Positions 1 to 6,432 of a stretch of 14,198 nt of DNA are shown here, in pieces; position 1 is the first letter of the stretch, and every line of letters begins with the position of its first letter. This DNA comes from Promethearchaeota archaeon (lineage in GTDB: Archaea > Asgardarchaeota > Lokiarchaeia > Sigyniarchaeales > SOKP01), in the NCBI GenBank assembly GCA_030605895.1, contig JAUWHL010000164.1, positions 1-14,198 of the forward strand. The letters run 5' to 3'. The position numbers and the translations under genes were made by a program. A model generated the notes under the pieces. The model worked only from the letters and a program-made list of their open reading frames with translations. It was not told where the DNA came from and made no database searches.

Positions 1-212
1 GCTGTTCCAGTCAATAATCCTGGGAAAAAACCAAAAATCGATTCAGGACTTAACGGATCAACTTTTGAATCCATATTTTCATAAATTAGTTTTACAGCTA
101 ATCCATATCCTCCGAGATATTGACGATAAATTTTTTTAAAGATTAATTCTTCTTCAAAACTCTCCTCTGTAAGATTAATCCATAAAACTTTTCCAAAAAA
201 ACCAGTTCTCAT
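1..212 (-). CDS. Aldehyde:ferredoxin oxidoreductase, N-terminal fragment (partial)
   Basis: The minus strand from 212 reads ATG and stays open for 70 codons to the window edge; the C-terminal bulk lies outside. The start (MRTGFFGKVLWINLT), then YLGGYGLAVKLIYE and DPLSPES...GLLTGT, matches the N-terminal domain of the tungsten/molybdenum aldehyde ferredoxin oxidoreductase family (G-K-h-h-x-h-x-L-T, LGGxGLxxxhhY, DPLSPEN, GxLTGT). Family members oxidise aldehydes to carboxylic acids in the cytoplasm, passing electrons to ferredoxin through a pterin cofactor and a [4Fe-4S] cluster. The pterin- and cluster-binding residues farther on cannot be checked here. No Shine-Dalgarno sequence is seen before the ATG, so a short or absent leader is likely. 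Its product acids could feed the acyl-CoA ligase at 1053-2666, but it is separated from that cluster by about 640 bases. Family assignment is firm; substrate unknown. Confidence 0.88.
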   Translation of the reverse strand, partial: MRTGFFGKVLWINLTEESFEEELIFKKIYRQYLGGYGLAVKLIYENMDSKVDPLSPESIFGFFPGLLTGT

Positions 213-248
213 ATTAAACTTTTAGATTTCTTTTAGTTTTTAAAAAAA

Positions 249-270
249 TCAGATTTAAAAAATTTTTCGA
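249..270 (-). promoter_or_regulatory. Possible BRE/TATA promoter for the aldehyde oxidoreductase gene
   Basis: The minus strand here reads TCGAAAAATTTTTTAAATC, a purine-rich BRE-like stretch running into a TATA-like TTTAAAT. It is centred about 45 bases before the ATG at 212, predicting a leader of roughly 15-20 bases. A second A/T box at 236-248 is an alternative that would give a near-leaderless transcript. The region is so AT-rich that this is only a weak prediction. Confidence 0.3.
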
Positions 271-328
271 AATGATTGTCAAATTTTTACTTTTTTGTGT
301 GTTAAATTAATATAGATATAATATAGTA

Positions 329-436
329 AAAGCGGCGACATTATAAAAAGATCGCATAGAATATAGAGTTTCTTTAATAAAAAGTATAAAATTAAAGTTA
401 AGCGATTAATACCGCTTTAAATAATATTAAAGAAAC
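329..436. repeat. Interleaved inverted repeats in the intergenic region
   Basis: Three inverted repeats occupy this stretch. AAAGCGG (329-335) matches CCGCTTT (412-418). Nested inside, GATCGC (350-355) pairs with GCGATT (402-407), with one G-T pair. GTTTCTTTAATA (368-379) is the perfect 12-bp complement of TATTAAAGAAAC (425-436). The third crosses the first two, so as RNA they would form either a pseudoknot-like fold or mutually exclusive hairpins. A further GCGATC copy lies at 481-486. The GC-containing cores stand out in otherwise nearly pure A/T sequence. It may be an operator cluster or structured RNA upstream of the aldehyde oxidoreductase gene (minus) or of the candidate RNA at 466-560 (plus). 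Function unknown. Confidence 0.45.
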
Positions 437-446
437 ATTTAAATAA
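431..446 (+). promoter_or_regulatory. Strong-looking archaeal BRE/TATA box
   Basis: The sequence AGAAACATTTAAATAA combines a purine-rich BRE-like element with a TATA-like ATTTAAATA, one of the best promoter matches in the window. It predicts transcription on plus starting near 466-472. No convincing reading frame follows for about 130 bases, so it may drive a small RNA, or the ORF at 604 with a long leader. It overlaps the right arm of the 12-bp inverted repeat (425-436), which could allow repression. Confidence 0.4.
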
Positions 447-465
447 TCAATTTATTATGATATAA

Positions 466-560
466 ATGGTACCAAGTTTAGCGATCATTCAGAAATAATC
501 ATCTATTTGTTATTTCAGAGCAGTTGTTGCATTCTATAAGGGTTAGAATAAAATCTTTTC
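466..560 (+). ncRNA. Candidate small non-coding RNA with two hairpins
   Basis: About 25 bases after the TATA-like box at 436-446 comes a stretch with no useful ORF but two clean hairpins. GAAATAA/TTATTTC pairs 492-498 with 510-516 around an 11-base loop. ATTCTA/TAGAAT pairs 531-536 with 544-549 around TAAGGGT. The second is followed by a T-containing tract (554-559) that could end transcription. I tested it as a tRNA: GGTTAGAAT resembles a T-arm, but no acceptor or anticodon stem fits. No C/D-box pair is evident. The call rests only on promoter plus hairpins plus T-tract and could be chance in AT-rich DNA. Confidence 0.22.
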
Positions 561-603
561 ACTAGAATTAAATTAAAAATAAATCTATGTAAAAATTAGA
601 AAA

Positions 604-825
604 ATGGCTATGTCATTATTCCCAACAGTAAAAGATAATCAGATTTCAATACAAAAATTTATTGATTGGGATAAATTTGAGAACCTTTTTTATAATAACC
701 TTTATTTAGAAAATTATAAAATTGTAATTAAAATTCCCCTTATTCCTAAGCGAGAACAAAAAAACCAGATTAAAATAAAGAAATTTAATCTTGAAAAATA
801 TACATTTCTTATTTCTTACGATTGA
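604..825 (+). CDS. Small hypothetical protein (doubtful), 73 aa
   Basis: An ATG-started frame of 73 codons, rich in Lys, Ile, Asn and Phe, with no family I recognise, no transmembrane segment and no metal-binding motif. It is not the shadow of any gene on the other strand, and such a length without a stop is moderately unusual in DNA this AT-rich. No Shine-Dalgarno sequence precedes it; an A/T box at 574-584 would give a leaderless message. It converges on the small zinc-ribbon gene ending at 851. It may be a real lineage-specific gene, a remnant, or chance. An alternative start at the third codon (610) is equally possible. Confidence 0.33.
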   Translation: MAMSLFPTVKDNQISIQKFIDWDKFENLFYNNLYLENYKIVIKIPLIPKREQKNQIKIKKFNLEKYTFLISYD

Positions 826-850
826 ATAACTATATAAATGTAAGTAAAAC

Positions 851-988
851 TCATTTCTCCTTTGTTTTCTCACTTTTTAATCTATTATGTTCGTTCCAGC
901 AAGAGAAACATATGTAATCTCCATCTTCTAGCAAGACTAAATCTTTGGATGCACGTATCATTCCACATTTGCGGCAGGTCTCGATCAT
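851..988 (-). CDS. Small zinc-ribbon protein, 45 aa
   Basis: On minus, ATG at 988 opens a 45-codon frame ending in TGA at 851-853. It begins MIETCRKCGMIRASKDLVLL and contains CxxC at residues 5-8 and CxxC at 27-30, separated by 18 residues, with a Lys/Glu-rich tail. Two CxxC knuckles at this distance are the layout of a treble-clef or zinc-ribbon fold binding one zinc. Small proteins of this kind act in nucleic-acid binding or protein-protein contact; no specific role can be named. It lies 64 bases after the acyl-CoA ligase stop on the same strand, so it may be the last gene of that operon, but no Shine-Dalgarno sequence is seen and an A/T-rich box near 1000-1012 could give it its own promoter. 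The paired cysteine motifs make chance unlikely. Confidence 0.65.
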   Translation of the reverse strand: MIETCRKCGMIRASKDLVLLEDGDYICFSCWNEHNRLKSEKTKEK

Positions 989-1052
989 AACACTGACAAA
1001 AATAATTAATTATTATCTTAAGAAGAGAATAGTCCAGTTCTTTTCTTTATAT

Positions 1053-2666
1053 TTATTTCATATTAATAGATTCAGCAAGCTTTTTGATTTCGGTTCGATC
1101 AAGTTTTCCAGCTTTGGTTATAGGTAATGACTCAACAAAATTTATTATGCGGGGTTTTTTATATGAGGCAATTTTAGAGACACAAAAGTCAGACACTTCA
1201 GACAAGGTCATTTTTTCACCTGGTTCAAGTTTGATGAAAGCAGTGATGATTTGACCCCATATATCATCCTGTTTACCTGTGATTGCTACGTTGTTGATTT
1301 TAGTATGTGTTCTTAGAACATCTTCTACTTCTCCGGGAAATATCTTTTCTCCGCCTGATATTATTAGTTCACTCGTTCTTCCAACATAATATACATTTCC
1401 TTCATTATCTATTTTACAAAAATCACCTGAATAAAGCCATCCTTCTTCATTGAAGACTTCCTTGGTTTTTACATCATCTTTATAATATCCTTTCATTATA
1501 CTCTTCCCTTTATAAATCATTTCACCAACTTCACCAACAGGAACATTTTCACCTTCCTCATTAATCACTCTCATTTTAATGCCGGTGACTATCTGTCCAA
1601 TATAACCTTTTTTGATTTTAGGAATATCATCATGAGTTATAAATGCAATTGTAGAAGTACCTATTGTTTCAGTGCTTCCGTATCCATCCACAAGAACTTT
1701 GTCAGGAAATTTCTCTAAAATTTCAATTTTCATTTCTTTAGACATTTTTGCTCCACCAGAAGTAATCATTGTAAGTGAACTTAGATCAAATTTATCCAAA
1801 TCAGAAAAACTTAACCAGAGTCGATACATAGTAGGAACCATGAAGACAGTGGTAATTTTTTCATCTTGTATGATTTGGCATATTTCTTTTGGATCAAAAC
1901 TCTTACTAACAGGGAAAATCATTAAATGTCTCATTCCGAGATTTACTAGAACGGGCATTAGACCACTCACATGAAAAATCGGTGTAGGGATTAAAAACTT
2001 CATTATCGTACCAGGTGGAGGGATTAATGTTTTTGCGGGAACTTTCTTTTTTTTAACTAACTTCATTCCATGCGTGGGCGTCAAATAGGTTGCATTATAC
2101 AGATTAGAGTGAGTTAGCAAAGCACCTTTTGGCAATCCAGTTGTACCCCCCGTATAAAGTAATAACCCTATTCCATCATCATCCACTTGAAGTTCAAGAT
2201 TAGATGTTTCTTTATCTTTAATGACTTTTTCATAGTTAATCATTCCATTAAAGACTTCTTCTATCGGTGTACCGACAACGAATACATGTCTGAGATTTTC
2301 AAATTTGTGCTCATCAATAAGTTTACGTGTGATTTCAATAAAATCTTTATCTATGAAAACTCCTTTAATGTCAGCATTTTCATATATATACTTGAATTCT
2401 GTTAATCCATATCTCACATTTATAGGCACAGGAATAACTTCGATTTTTTGGAGTCCAAACATTATTTCCAGATATTCAGGTGAGTTATAAAGTAAAATAC
2501 CATATTTATCACCTTTCTTCACTCCTAAATCTAAAAAAACTCTAGCTATTTGATTTGCACGATTATTTAATTTATTAAATGTATAAATATTTTTTCCGTG
2601 CTTTACAATCTCAAGATCACCAAAATTTTGTACTAATTTTTCTAACACTTTATTTGCATATCCCAT
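1053..2666 (-). CDS. AMP-forming acyl-CoA synthetase (acyl-CoA ligase), 537 aa
   Basis: Activates a carboxylic acid to its CoA thioester via an acyl-adenylate, the entry step for the acyl-CoA enzymes in this operon. ANL-superfamily motifs are all present: the phosphate-binding loop YTGGTTGLPKG (171-181), YGSTE (329-333), YSGD (412-415) with the adenosine-binding Asp, the hinge and C-terminal start around GR (429-430) and SGGEKIFPGEVE (437-448), and PITKAGKLDR (515-524), whose Lys521 is the expected adenylation lysine. At 537 residues it is normal full length for a fatty- or aryl-acyl-CoA ligase. There is no signal peptide, so it is cytoplasmic. ATG at 2666 is 11 bases after the stop of the membrane-protein gene, with a weak AGGATG-type site, consistent with co-transcription. 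Chain length or aromatic specificity cannot be read from sequence. Confidence 0.93.
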   Translation of the reverse strand: MGYANKVLEKLVQNFGDLEIVKHGKNIYTFNKLNNRANQIARVFLDLGVKKGDKYGILLYNSPEYLEIMFGLQKIEVIPVPINVRYGLTEFKYIYENADIKGVFIDKDFIEITRKLIDEHKFENLRHVFVVGTPIEEVFNGMINYEKVIKDKETSNLELQVDDDGIGLLLYTGGTTGLPKGALLTHSNLYNATYLTPTHGMKLVKKKKVPAKTLIPPPGTIMKFLIPTPIFHVSGLMPVLVNLGMRHLMIFPVSKSFDPKEICQIIQDEKITTVFMVPTMYRLWLSFSDLDKFDLSSLTMITSGGAKMSKEMKIEILEKFPDKVLVDGYGSTETIGTSTIAFITHDDIPKIKKGYIGQIVTGIKMRVINEEGENVPVGEVGEMIYKGKSIMKGYYKDDVKTKEVFNEEGWLYSGDFCKIDNEGNVYYVGRTSELIISGGEKIFPGEVEDVLRTHTKINNVAITGKQDDIWGQIITAFIKLEPGEKMTLSEVSDFCVSKIASYKKPRIINFVESLPITKAGKLDRTEIKKLAESINMK

Positions 2667-2677
2667 AAAAACACATC

Positions 2678-3097
2678 CTATCTGATAATTTTAAAAATAT
2701 TAAATGGTAAGTTTGAGGTCTTAATTAAATATATTGTAATAAGAGCAAAAATTAAATCAATCAATCCAAAAATCAATAATCCTAGTCCAATTGTAGGAAT
2801 TAGAACTATATTTACATAAATTACAATCTGGATGATTAAGCGTAATATGATTATTAATATTATATTAAGTAAATACTTCTCTACATTGTAAGCAGAGAAT
2901 GATAACATTAAACCAATAATAATTGCCAACAAACCAGCTGTATGAGCAAAAATAGGGTAGTCTAATTTAGTTATATTTAGACCTAATAAATTTAATAATG
3001 GTACTATGAAAAAGATCAATAGAACACCAAAGATAATTTCATAAATACCTCCAATGAGAGACACTAACTTGAGTTTCTTAATATTACTGTTTGTCAT
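2678..3097 (-). CDS. Small 4-TM membrane protein of unknown function, 139 aa
   Basis: A strongly hydrophobic protein with about four membrane segments, near residues 12-38, 49-69, 74-96 and 98-124, and short basic ends. I see no catalytic or binding motif. It resembles in layout a widespread class of small four-helix membrane proteins with no assigned role. The start is supported by a clear GGAGG (3111-3115) that abuts the stop codon of the upstream crotonase gene, 13 bases before the ATG. That makes it a translationally linked member of the acyl-CoA operon, between the second crotonase and the ligase. A role in membrane handling of the acid substrate is possible but is only guilt by association. 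Confidence 0.75.
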   Translation of the reverse strand: MTNSNIKKLKLVSLIGGIYEIIFGVLLIFFIVPLLNLLGLNITKLDYPIFAHTAGLLAIIIGLMLSFSAYNVEKYLLNIILIIILRLIIQIVIYVNIVLIPTIGLGLLIFGLIDLIFALITIYLIKTSNLPFNIFKIIR

Positions 3098-3115
3098 TTT
3101 TTTTTCGATACCTCC

Positions 3116-3934
3116 TTATCTCCCTATAAATTTTGGCTCTCTTTTCTCGAAAAAAGCAAGTAATCCTTCTGTAAAATCTTCAGAATCAAACGCTTTAAAT
3201 AAACTTTCAGCTTCTCTATCAAGAGCTTCAACCGTTTTTTGTTCAAGTGTTTTATTGATTGCAAGTTTTGCTAAACCAATCGAAAATGTTGGGCCGTTAG
3301 CTAATTTTTCTGCGATTTTTAATACATTATCCATGAACTCATCATCAGGAAATACACCATTAATTAAGCCCATCTTTAAAGCTTCCTGAGCACTAAATGT
3401 ATCACCAAAAAAGATCAATTCTTTTGCTTTATGGATACCAATTATCCGTGGTAAAATATACGTTGATGACATTTCAGGAATTATTGCTCGCTTCATGAAA
3501 TAGGTTCCTAATTCTGCTGCATCTGAGGCATAAATTAAATCGCAGTTTAAAGCTATATTCAGTCCACCACCTAATGCCAGGCCGTTAATAGCTGCAATAA
3601 GAGGTTTTGGATTTTTTTGCATCTTCAGTACTAATCTTTTTTGAGACACATCGAGTTCCAATTCTCCCGATTGCATCTTTCCTCCGTCTTCGACACTATC
3701 AACATCCCCAGCCATTCCCTCGCTAGCTTGACTAAAATCACCTCCAGTAGAAAAAGCACGGCCTTTTCCTGTGATAATAGCCGCTCTTATTTCCTTATTA
3801 TTACCAACTTCATCTAACGCTTCATAAATTTCATCAAACATTTTACCATTTATAGCATTTAATTTATACTCACGATTAAAAGTAATAATTGCTATTTTAT
3901 TCTTGATTTCAAATAAAAGATACTTAAATTCCAT
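3116..3934 (-). CDS. Crotonase-family protein lacking the two hydratase glutamates, 272 aa
   Basis: Enoyl-CoA hydratase/isomerase fold: oxyanion-hole segments at AFSTGGD (60-66) and NGLALGGGLNIAL (117-129), then the usual C-terminal SAQEAL..GLINGVF region (181-195). Compared with classic enoyl-CoA hydratase, the first catalytic Glu (in GGGxEL) is Asn126 and the second (in GxPE) is Phe/Met near 146-147. An acidic residue, Glu154 in AIIPEMSS, sits where some crotonase-family isomerases (PaaG type) have their acid. So this is more likely an enoyl-CoA isomerase or another crotonase-family enzyme than a simple hydratase (inference). A longer frame from GTG at 3943 is possible, but that GTG is part of the ribosome binding site AGAGGTGA, six bases before the ATG at 3934, so I use 3934. 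Same operon as the first crotonase (4369-5166). Confidence 0.9.
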   Translation of the reverse strand: MEFKYLLFEIKNKIAIITFNREYKLNAINGKMFDEIYEALDEVGNNKEIRAAIITGKGRAFSTGGDFSQASEGMAGDVDSVEDGGKMQSGELELDVSQKRLVLKMQKNPKPLIAAINGLALGGGLNIALNCDLIYASDAAELGTYFMKRAIIPEMSSTYILPRIIGIHKAKELIFFGDTFSAQEALKMGLINGVFPDDEFMDNVLKIAEKLANGPTFSIGLAKLAINKTLEQKTVEALDREAESLFKAFDSEDFTEGLLAFFEKREPKFIGR

Positions 3935-3954
3935 AATCTTCACCTCTATATTAT

Positions 3955-3962
3955 AAAAAAAA
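3955..3962 (-). terminator. Intercistronic T8 tract after the SCP2 gene
   Basis: The minus strand carries eight T residues here, between the SCP2 stop (3995) and the second crotonase start. Oligo-T tracts without a hairpin are the usual archaeal termination signal, so part of the transcripts may end here and lower expression of the downstream genes. It is inside an apparent operon, so full termination is unlikely. Confidence 0.3.
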
Positions 3963-3994
3963 TAAAGGATATTAAATACTAGTTATATTTTGAG

Positions 3995-4324
3995 CTATTT
4001 CATTAACATTTGAAGTTTCAGCATATCAGTCATTGGACCTTTTGCTTTTATTTTCCCCCCCATAAACGCTTTAGTTGGGCTAAGTTCGCCGTCCATTATG
4101 TCAATGATGACCTGACTTTCCGTGATAATTGTTATATCGGGACTTTCTGTATTTCCTTCTTTAATTTCGCATTTTGCATTATCAAAAATTAAATAGTAGT
4201 TGTCCGTGTCCGTAAATACGAATTGAAGTACTTTCTTGAATCCCTGAAATCTATCAGCCATGGTAGGGTCATCTAGCTTTGAAACCATCTTTTTAATTCC
4301 TTCAACTAATTCTTCATTTGCCAT
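3995..4324 (-). CDS. Stand-alone SCP2 sterol/lipid-carrier domain protein, 109 aa
   Basis: A single SCP2-type domain: an N-terminal helix, strands through FVFTDTDNYYLIFDNAKCEI, the ..PDITIITESQVIIDIMDGELSP stretch and the closing FMGGKIKAKGPMTDMLKLQ, which follows the family pattern 'hxGKhkhxGDhxxhhxLxxhh'. These domains form a hydrophobic tunnel that binds fatty acyl chains, acyl-CoA or other lipids. The start is secured by AGGAGG at 4333-4338, eight bases before the ATG. It lies between two crotonase genes, so it probably presents or buffers acyl-CoA intermediates for them. In eukaryotic peroxisomes an SCP2 domain is fused to beta-oxidation enzymes; here it is separate but co-encoded. Cytoplasmic, with no signal sequence. 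Confidence 0.85.
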   Translation of the reverse strand: MANEELVEGIKKMVSKLDDPTMADRFQGFKKVLQFVFTDTDNYYLIFDNAKCEIKEGNTESPDITIITESQVIIDIMDGELSPTKAFMGGKIKAKGPMTDMLKLQMLMK

Positions 4325-4356
4325 TTTTTATACCTCCTTTTATAATAATTCAAATT

Positions 4357-4365
4357 AAAAAAAAA
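4357..4365 (-). terminator. Intercistronic T9 tract after the first crotonase gene
   Basis: Nine T residues on minus begin three bases after the stop codon of the crotonase gene at 4369 and precede the SCP2 ribosome binding site. This is a typical archaeal oligo-T stop or pause signal lying inside the operon, so it may set a step-down in expression between the dehydrogenase/hydratase pair and the later genes. Confidence 0.3.
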
Positions 4366-4368
4366 TAG

Positions 4369-5166
4369 TTATTTTCCTTTCCATTTTGGTTCTCGATTAC
4401 CTTCCATGAAAGCGGTGAACCCTTCAATAACATCTTCCGAGTGGAATAGTTCCCAAAAGGGGTCCCATAAGCTACCAATTGCTCTGGTTCTCGTATAATG
4501 GTTTCCTTGCTGGAACCATTTCTTTGTCCATTTATGACTTAATGGTGCCACTTTTCTCATTTCATTTGCCATTTCCATTACTGTATCATGTAATTGGTCG
4601 TGAGGGACTACTTTGTTAACCAAGCCCATTCGAAGGGCTTCTTGAGCTGATATTATTTTACCGGTTAAAAGTAATTCCTTCGTATATCGCATTCCAATCA
4701 ACTCGGGAAGTAATAGAAATGCCACACCGCTAGCTAAACCCCTACGATTTTCCCAGAAGCCCATTGCTGCGTCATCGGCTGCAATAGCACAATCGCACCA
4801 TAATGTAAGTTCTAAACCACCCGCATACGCATAGCCGTTTATGGCTGCAATTAAAGGTTTGGGATAGCGAGCCATCAATTCACAAGGCTCGAGCAAGATT
4901 CCAAGGAAATCTGCTAAATTAGTAAATCCCGCAGTTGCCATTTCTTTTATATCAAGTCCAGCTGAAAAGGAACTTTTTCCTTTAATTTTTTCATCATTTC
5001 CCGTTAATACAAGTACTCTAATGTCAATATCATCTATAGTATCCACCAATACTTGACCAATGCTCAACCAAACATCTCTACTTAAAGCATTCCTTCTTTG
5101 AGGGCGGTTGATGGTAATCCAACCAACTTCATTTTCCACTTCAAATTTAATCTCTTTATATGACAT
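4369..5166 (-). CDS. Enoyl-CoA hydratase (crotonase) with intact catalytic glutamates, 265 aa
   Basis: Adds water to a 2-enoyl-CoA, the step after acyl-CoA dehydrogenase. Crotonase signatures are clear: NRPQRRNALS (20-29), oxyanion-hole SSFSAGLDI (65-73), NGYAYAGGLELTLWCD (110-125), and SAQEALRMGLVNKVVP (173-188). Glu119 (in GGLEL) and Glu139 (in GFWEN) fall at the positions of the two catalytic glutamates of rat enoyl-CoA hydratase, unlike the second crotonase in this operon. The length is standard. ATG at 5166 has a strong AGGAGG at 5174-5179, and its gene follows the acyl-CoA dehydrogenase stop by 16 bases. Because the family also includes other CoA-ester lyases and hydratases, the exact substrate is open; hydratase chemistry is the best reading. 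Confidence 0.92.
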   Translation of the reverse strand: MSYKEIKFEVENEVGWITINRPQRRNALSRDVWLSIGQVLVDTIDDIDIRVLVLTGNDEKIKGKSSFSAGLDIKEMATAGFTNLADFLGILLEPCELMARYPKPLIAAINGYAYAGGLELTLWCDCAIAADDAAMGFWENRRGLASGVAFLLLPELIGMRYTKELLLTGKIISAQEALRMGLVNKVVPHDQLHDTVMEMANEMRKVAPLSHKWTKKWFQQGNHYTRTRAIGSLWDPFWELFHSEDVIEGFTAFMEGNREPKWKGK

Positions 5167-5182
5167 TTTTTTACCTCCTTTA

Positions 5183-6427
5183 TTATAAGTTATCTGCTTC
5201 TTCCTTTGTTGGCCCCCTTACTGCAGGTGGTATCATTCTGGTATCGACATCTTGCATGAATTCATTTCGACCTATAAATAGTTTCAAGATGTCATTTGAG
5301 CCTCCAGCAATTTGCATTAAGGCAGCGTTCTTTAAAACTCCACCTATGCCAATTTCTTGGAGATATCCATCGCCACCACAAATAAAAAGAGCATCTAATG
5401 CCATTTCTGTAAGCGATTGAGTTCCAAACACTTTTGAAATTGCGGATTTTACTCCAAAACTAAACATATCTGCTTCTCCTGTATCTAACATGTGAGCTAG
5501 ATAATATAGATAGACCCGAGCTAAATTCATTTTCATACTAATATTTGCCATTCTAAGCTGAATGCCATTAAATCGAGAAATCGGCATCTTAAATTGAACC
5601 CTTCTTCGACCATATGCTCTTGCAGTTTCTATTAAGTTCCTAGATTGTCCGACGACACCTGCAATTCCCAATCGTTCTATATTTAAAGCACTGATCATGA
5701 CTGTCCAACCATCCCCAGGATCTAGAATCATATTCTCTTTCGGAACTCTAACATCTCGATATCTTATAACTGAATTTGCCATTTCTACATCTCCAATTAA
5801 CGTATTAATCTTTTCATAAGTTATCCCCGGCAAGTCAGCTGGTATGTAGAAGGCAGTTAAATGCCTATAAATTCTTCGAGCATCGTGGTCTGAATTGGCA
5901 TACAACATGTGATAATCTGAAATGGCTCCTAACGTGATAAATCGCTTCCAACCATTTAACACCCATTCATCTCCATCTTGGACAGCGCTTAACTGAATTC
6001 CCGCAGCGTCATTACCCACATCAGGCTCTGTAACTGTTATTGAAGCCCATTTTTCCCCTTTAATAAGTGGTATCATGAACTTCTCTTTTTGGGCTTGGGT
6101 ACCGAAAAGATGAATAGGGCCCGCCCCAAAAACGCTTGTAAGTAAAGGGTTTATATTAATCATGGATCGACCGACTTCTTCATTTAGTATGGTATATCCA
6201 GCATAACCTTGATCAAGCCCACCGATCTCTTCTTCTGCCAATATCATTAAAGGATGGAAACCTTTATCAATGCATAATTTGGAAGCTTCCCATTGGATTT
6301 TCATTGGATCCAAATCTTGCTCCATTAGTTTTATTGCCCGTGGTTGGAGTTCAGTATCAATGAAATTTTCACACTCATCAGCAAATTTTTTATTCTTCTC
6401 TGTCCACCATGGCATGTAATCTATCAT
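5183..6427 (-). CDS. Acyl-CoA dehydrogenase with IVD-type catalytic base position, 414 aa
   Basis: FAD enzyme that forms the 2,3-double bond of an acyl-CoA and passes electrons normally to ETF. Seen here: the flavin/substrate signature TVTEPDVGNDAAG (131-143), ERLGIAGVVG (251-260), the arginine-rich AYGRRRVQFKMPIS (271-284), GGDGY (351-355) and the C-terminal IAGGSNDILKLFIGR (373-387). The catalytic Glu of medium-chain dehydrogenases (in YEGT) is Ala374. Instead Glu251, in the L-N-I-E-R-L segment, matches the base position of isovaleryl-CoA and long-chain acyl-CoA dehydrogenases. That suggests branched or longer substrates (inference). Full length for the family. The ribosome binding site GGAGG lies inside the last codons of the upstream winged-helix gene, five bases separating the two frames. 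No ETF genes are in the window. Confidence 0.93.
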   Translation of the reverse strand: MIDYMPWWTEKNKKFADECENFIDTELQPRAIKLMEQDLDPMKIQWEASKLCIDKGFHPLMILAEEEIGGLDQGYAGYTILNEEVGRSMININPLLTSVFGAGPIHLFGTQAQKEKFMIPLIKGEKWASITVTEPDVGNDAAGIQLSAVQDGDEWVLNGWKRFITLGAISDYHMLYANSDHDARRIYRHLTAFYIPADLPGITYEKINTLIGDVEMANSVIRYRDVRVPKENMILDPGDGWTVMISALNIERLGIAGVVGQSRNLIETARAYGRRRVQFKMPISRFNGIQLRMANISMKMNLARVYLYYLAHMLDTGEADMFSFGVKSAISKVFGTQSLTEMALDALFICGGDGYLQEIGIGGVLKNAALMQIAGGSNDILKLFIGRNEFMQDVDTRMIPPAVRGPTKEEADNL

Positions 6428-6432
6428 CTTTA

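Noticed and set aside
466..560. tRNA with a T-arm-like GGTTAGAAT
   Set aside because: No acceptor, D or anticodon stem can be built around it and the T-stem pairing is wrong.
945..1127. Plus-strand 60-codon frame
   Set aside because: It lies opposite the start of the zinc-ribbon gene and the end of the acyl-CoA ligase gene, has no ribosome binding site and no recognisable motif.
1672..2490. Several plus-strand frames opposite the acyl-CoA ligase
   Set aside because: Antisense shadows of a gene with complete family motifs; their products have no family features.
3054..3389. Plus-strand 111-codon frame
   Set aside because: Antisense to the second crotonase and the 4-TM protein, both well supported; low-complexity Ser/Leu/Asn product.
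3935..3943. GTG at 3943 as the start of the second crotonase
   Set aside because: The GTG is part of the AGAGGTGA ribosome binding site for the ATG at 3934, which also matches the usual family N-terminus.
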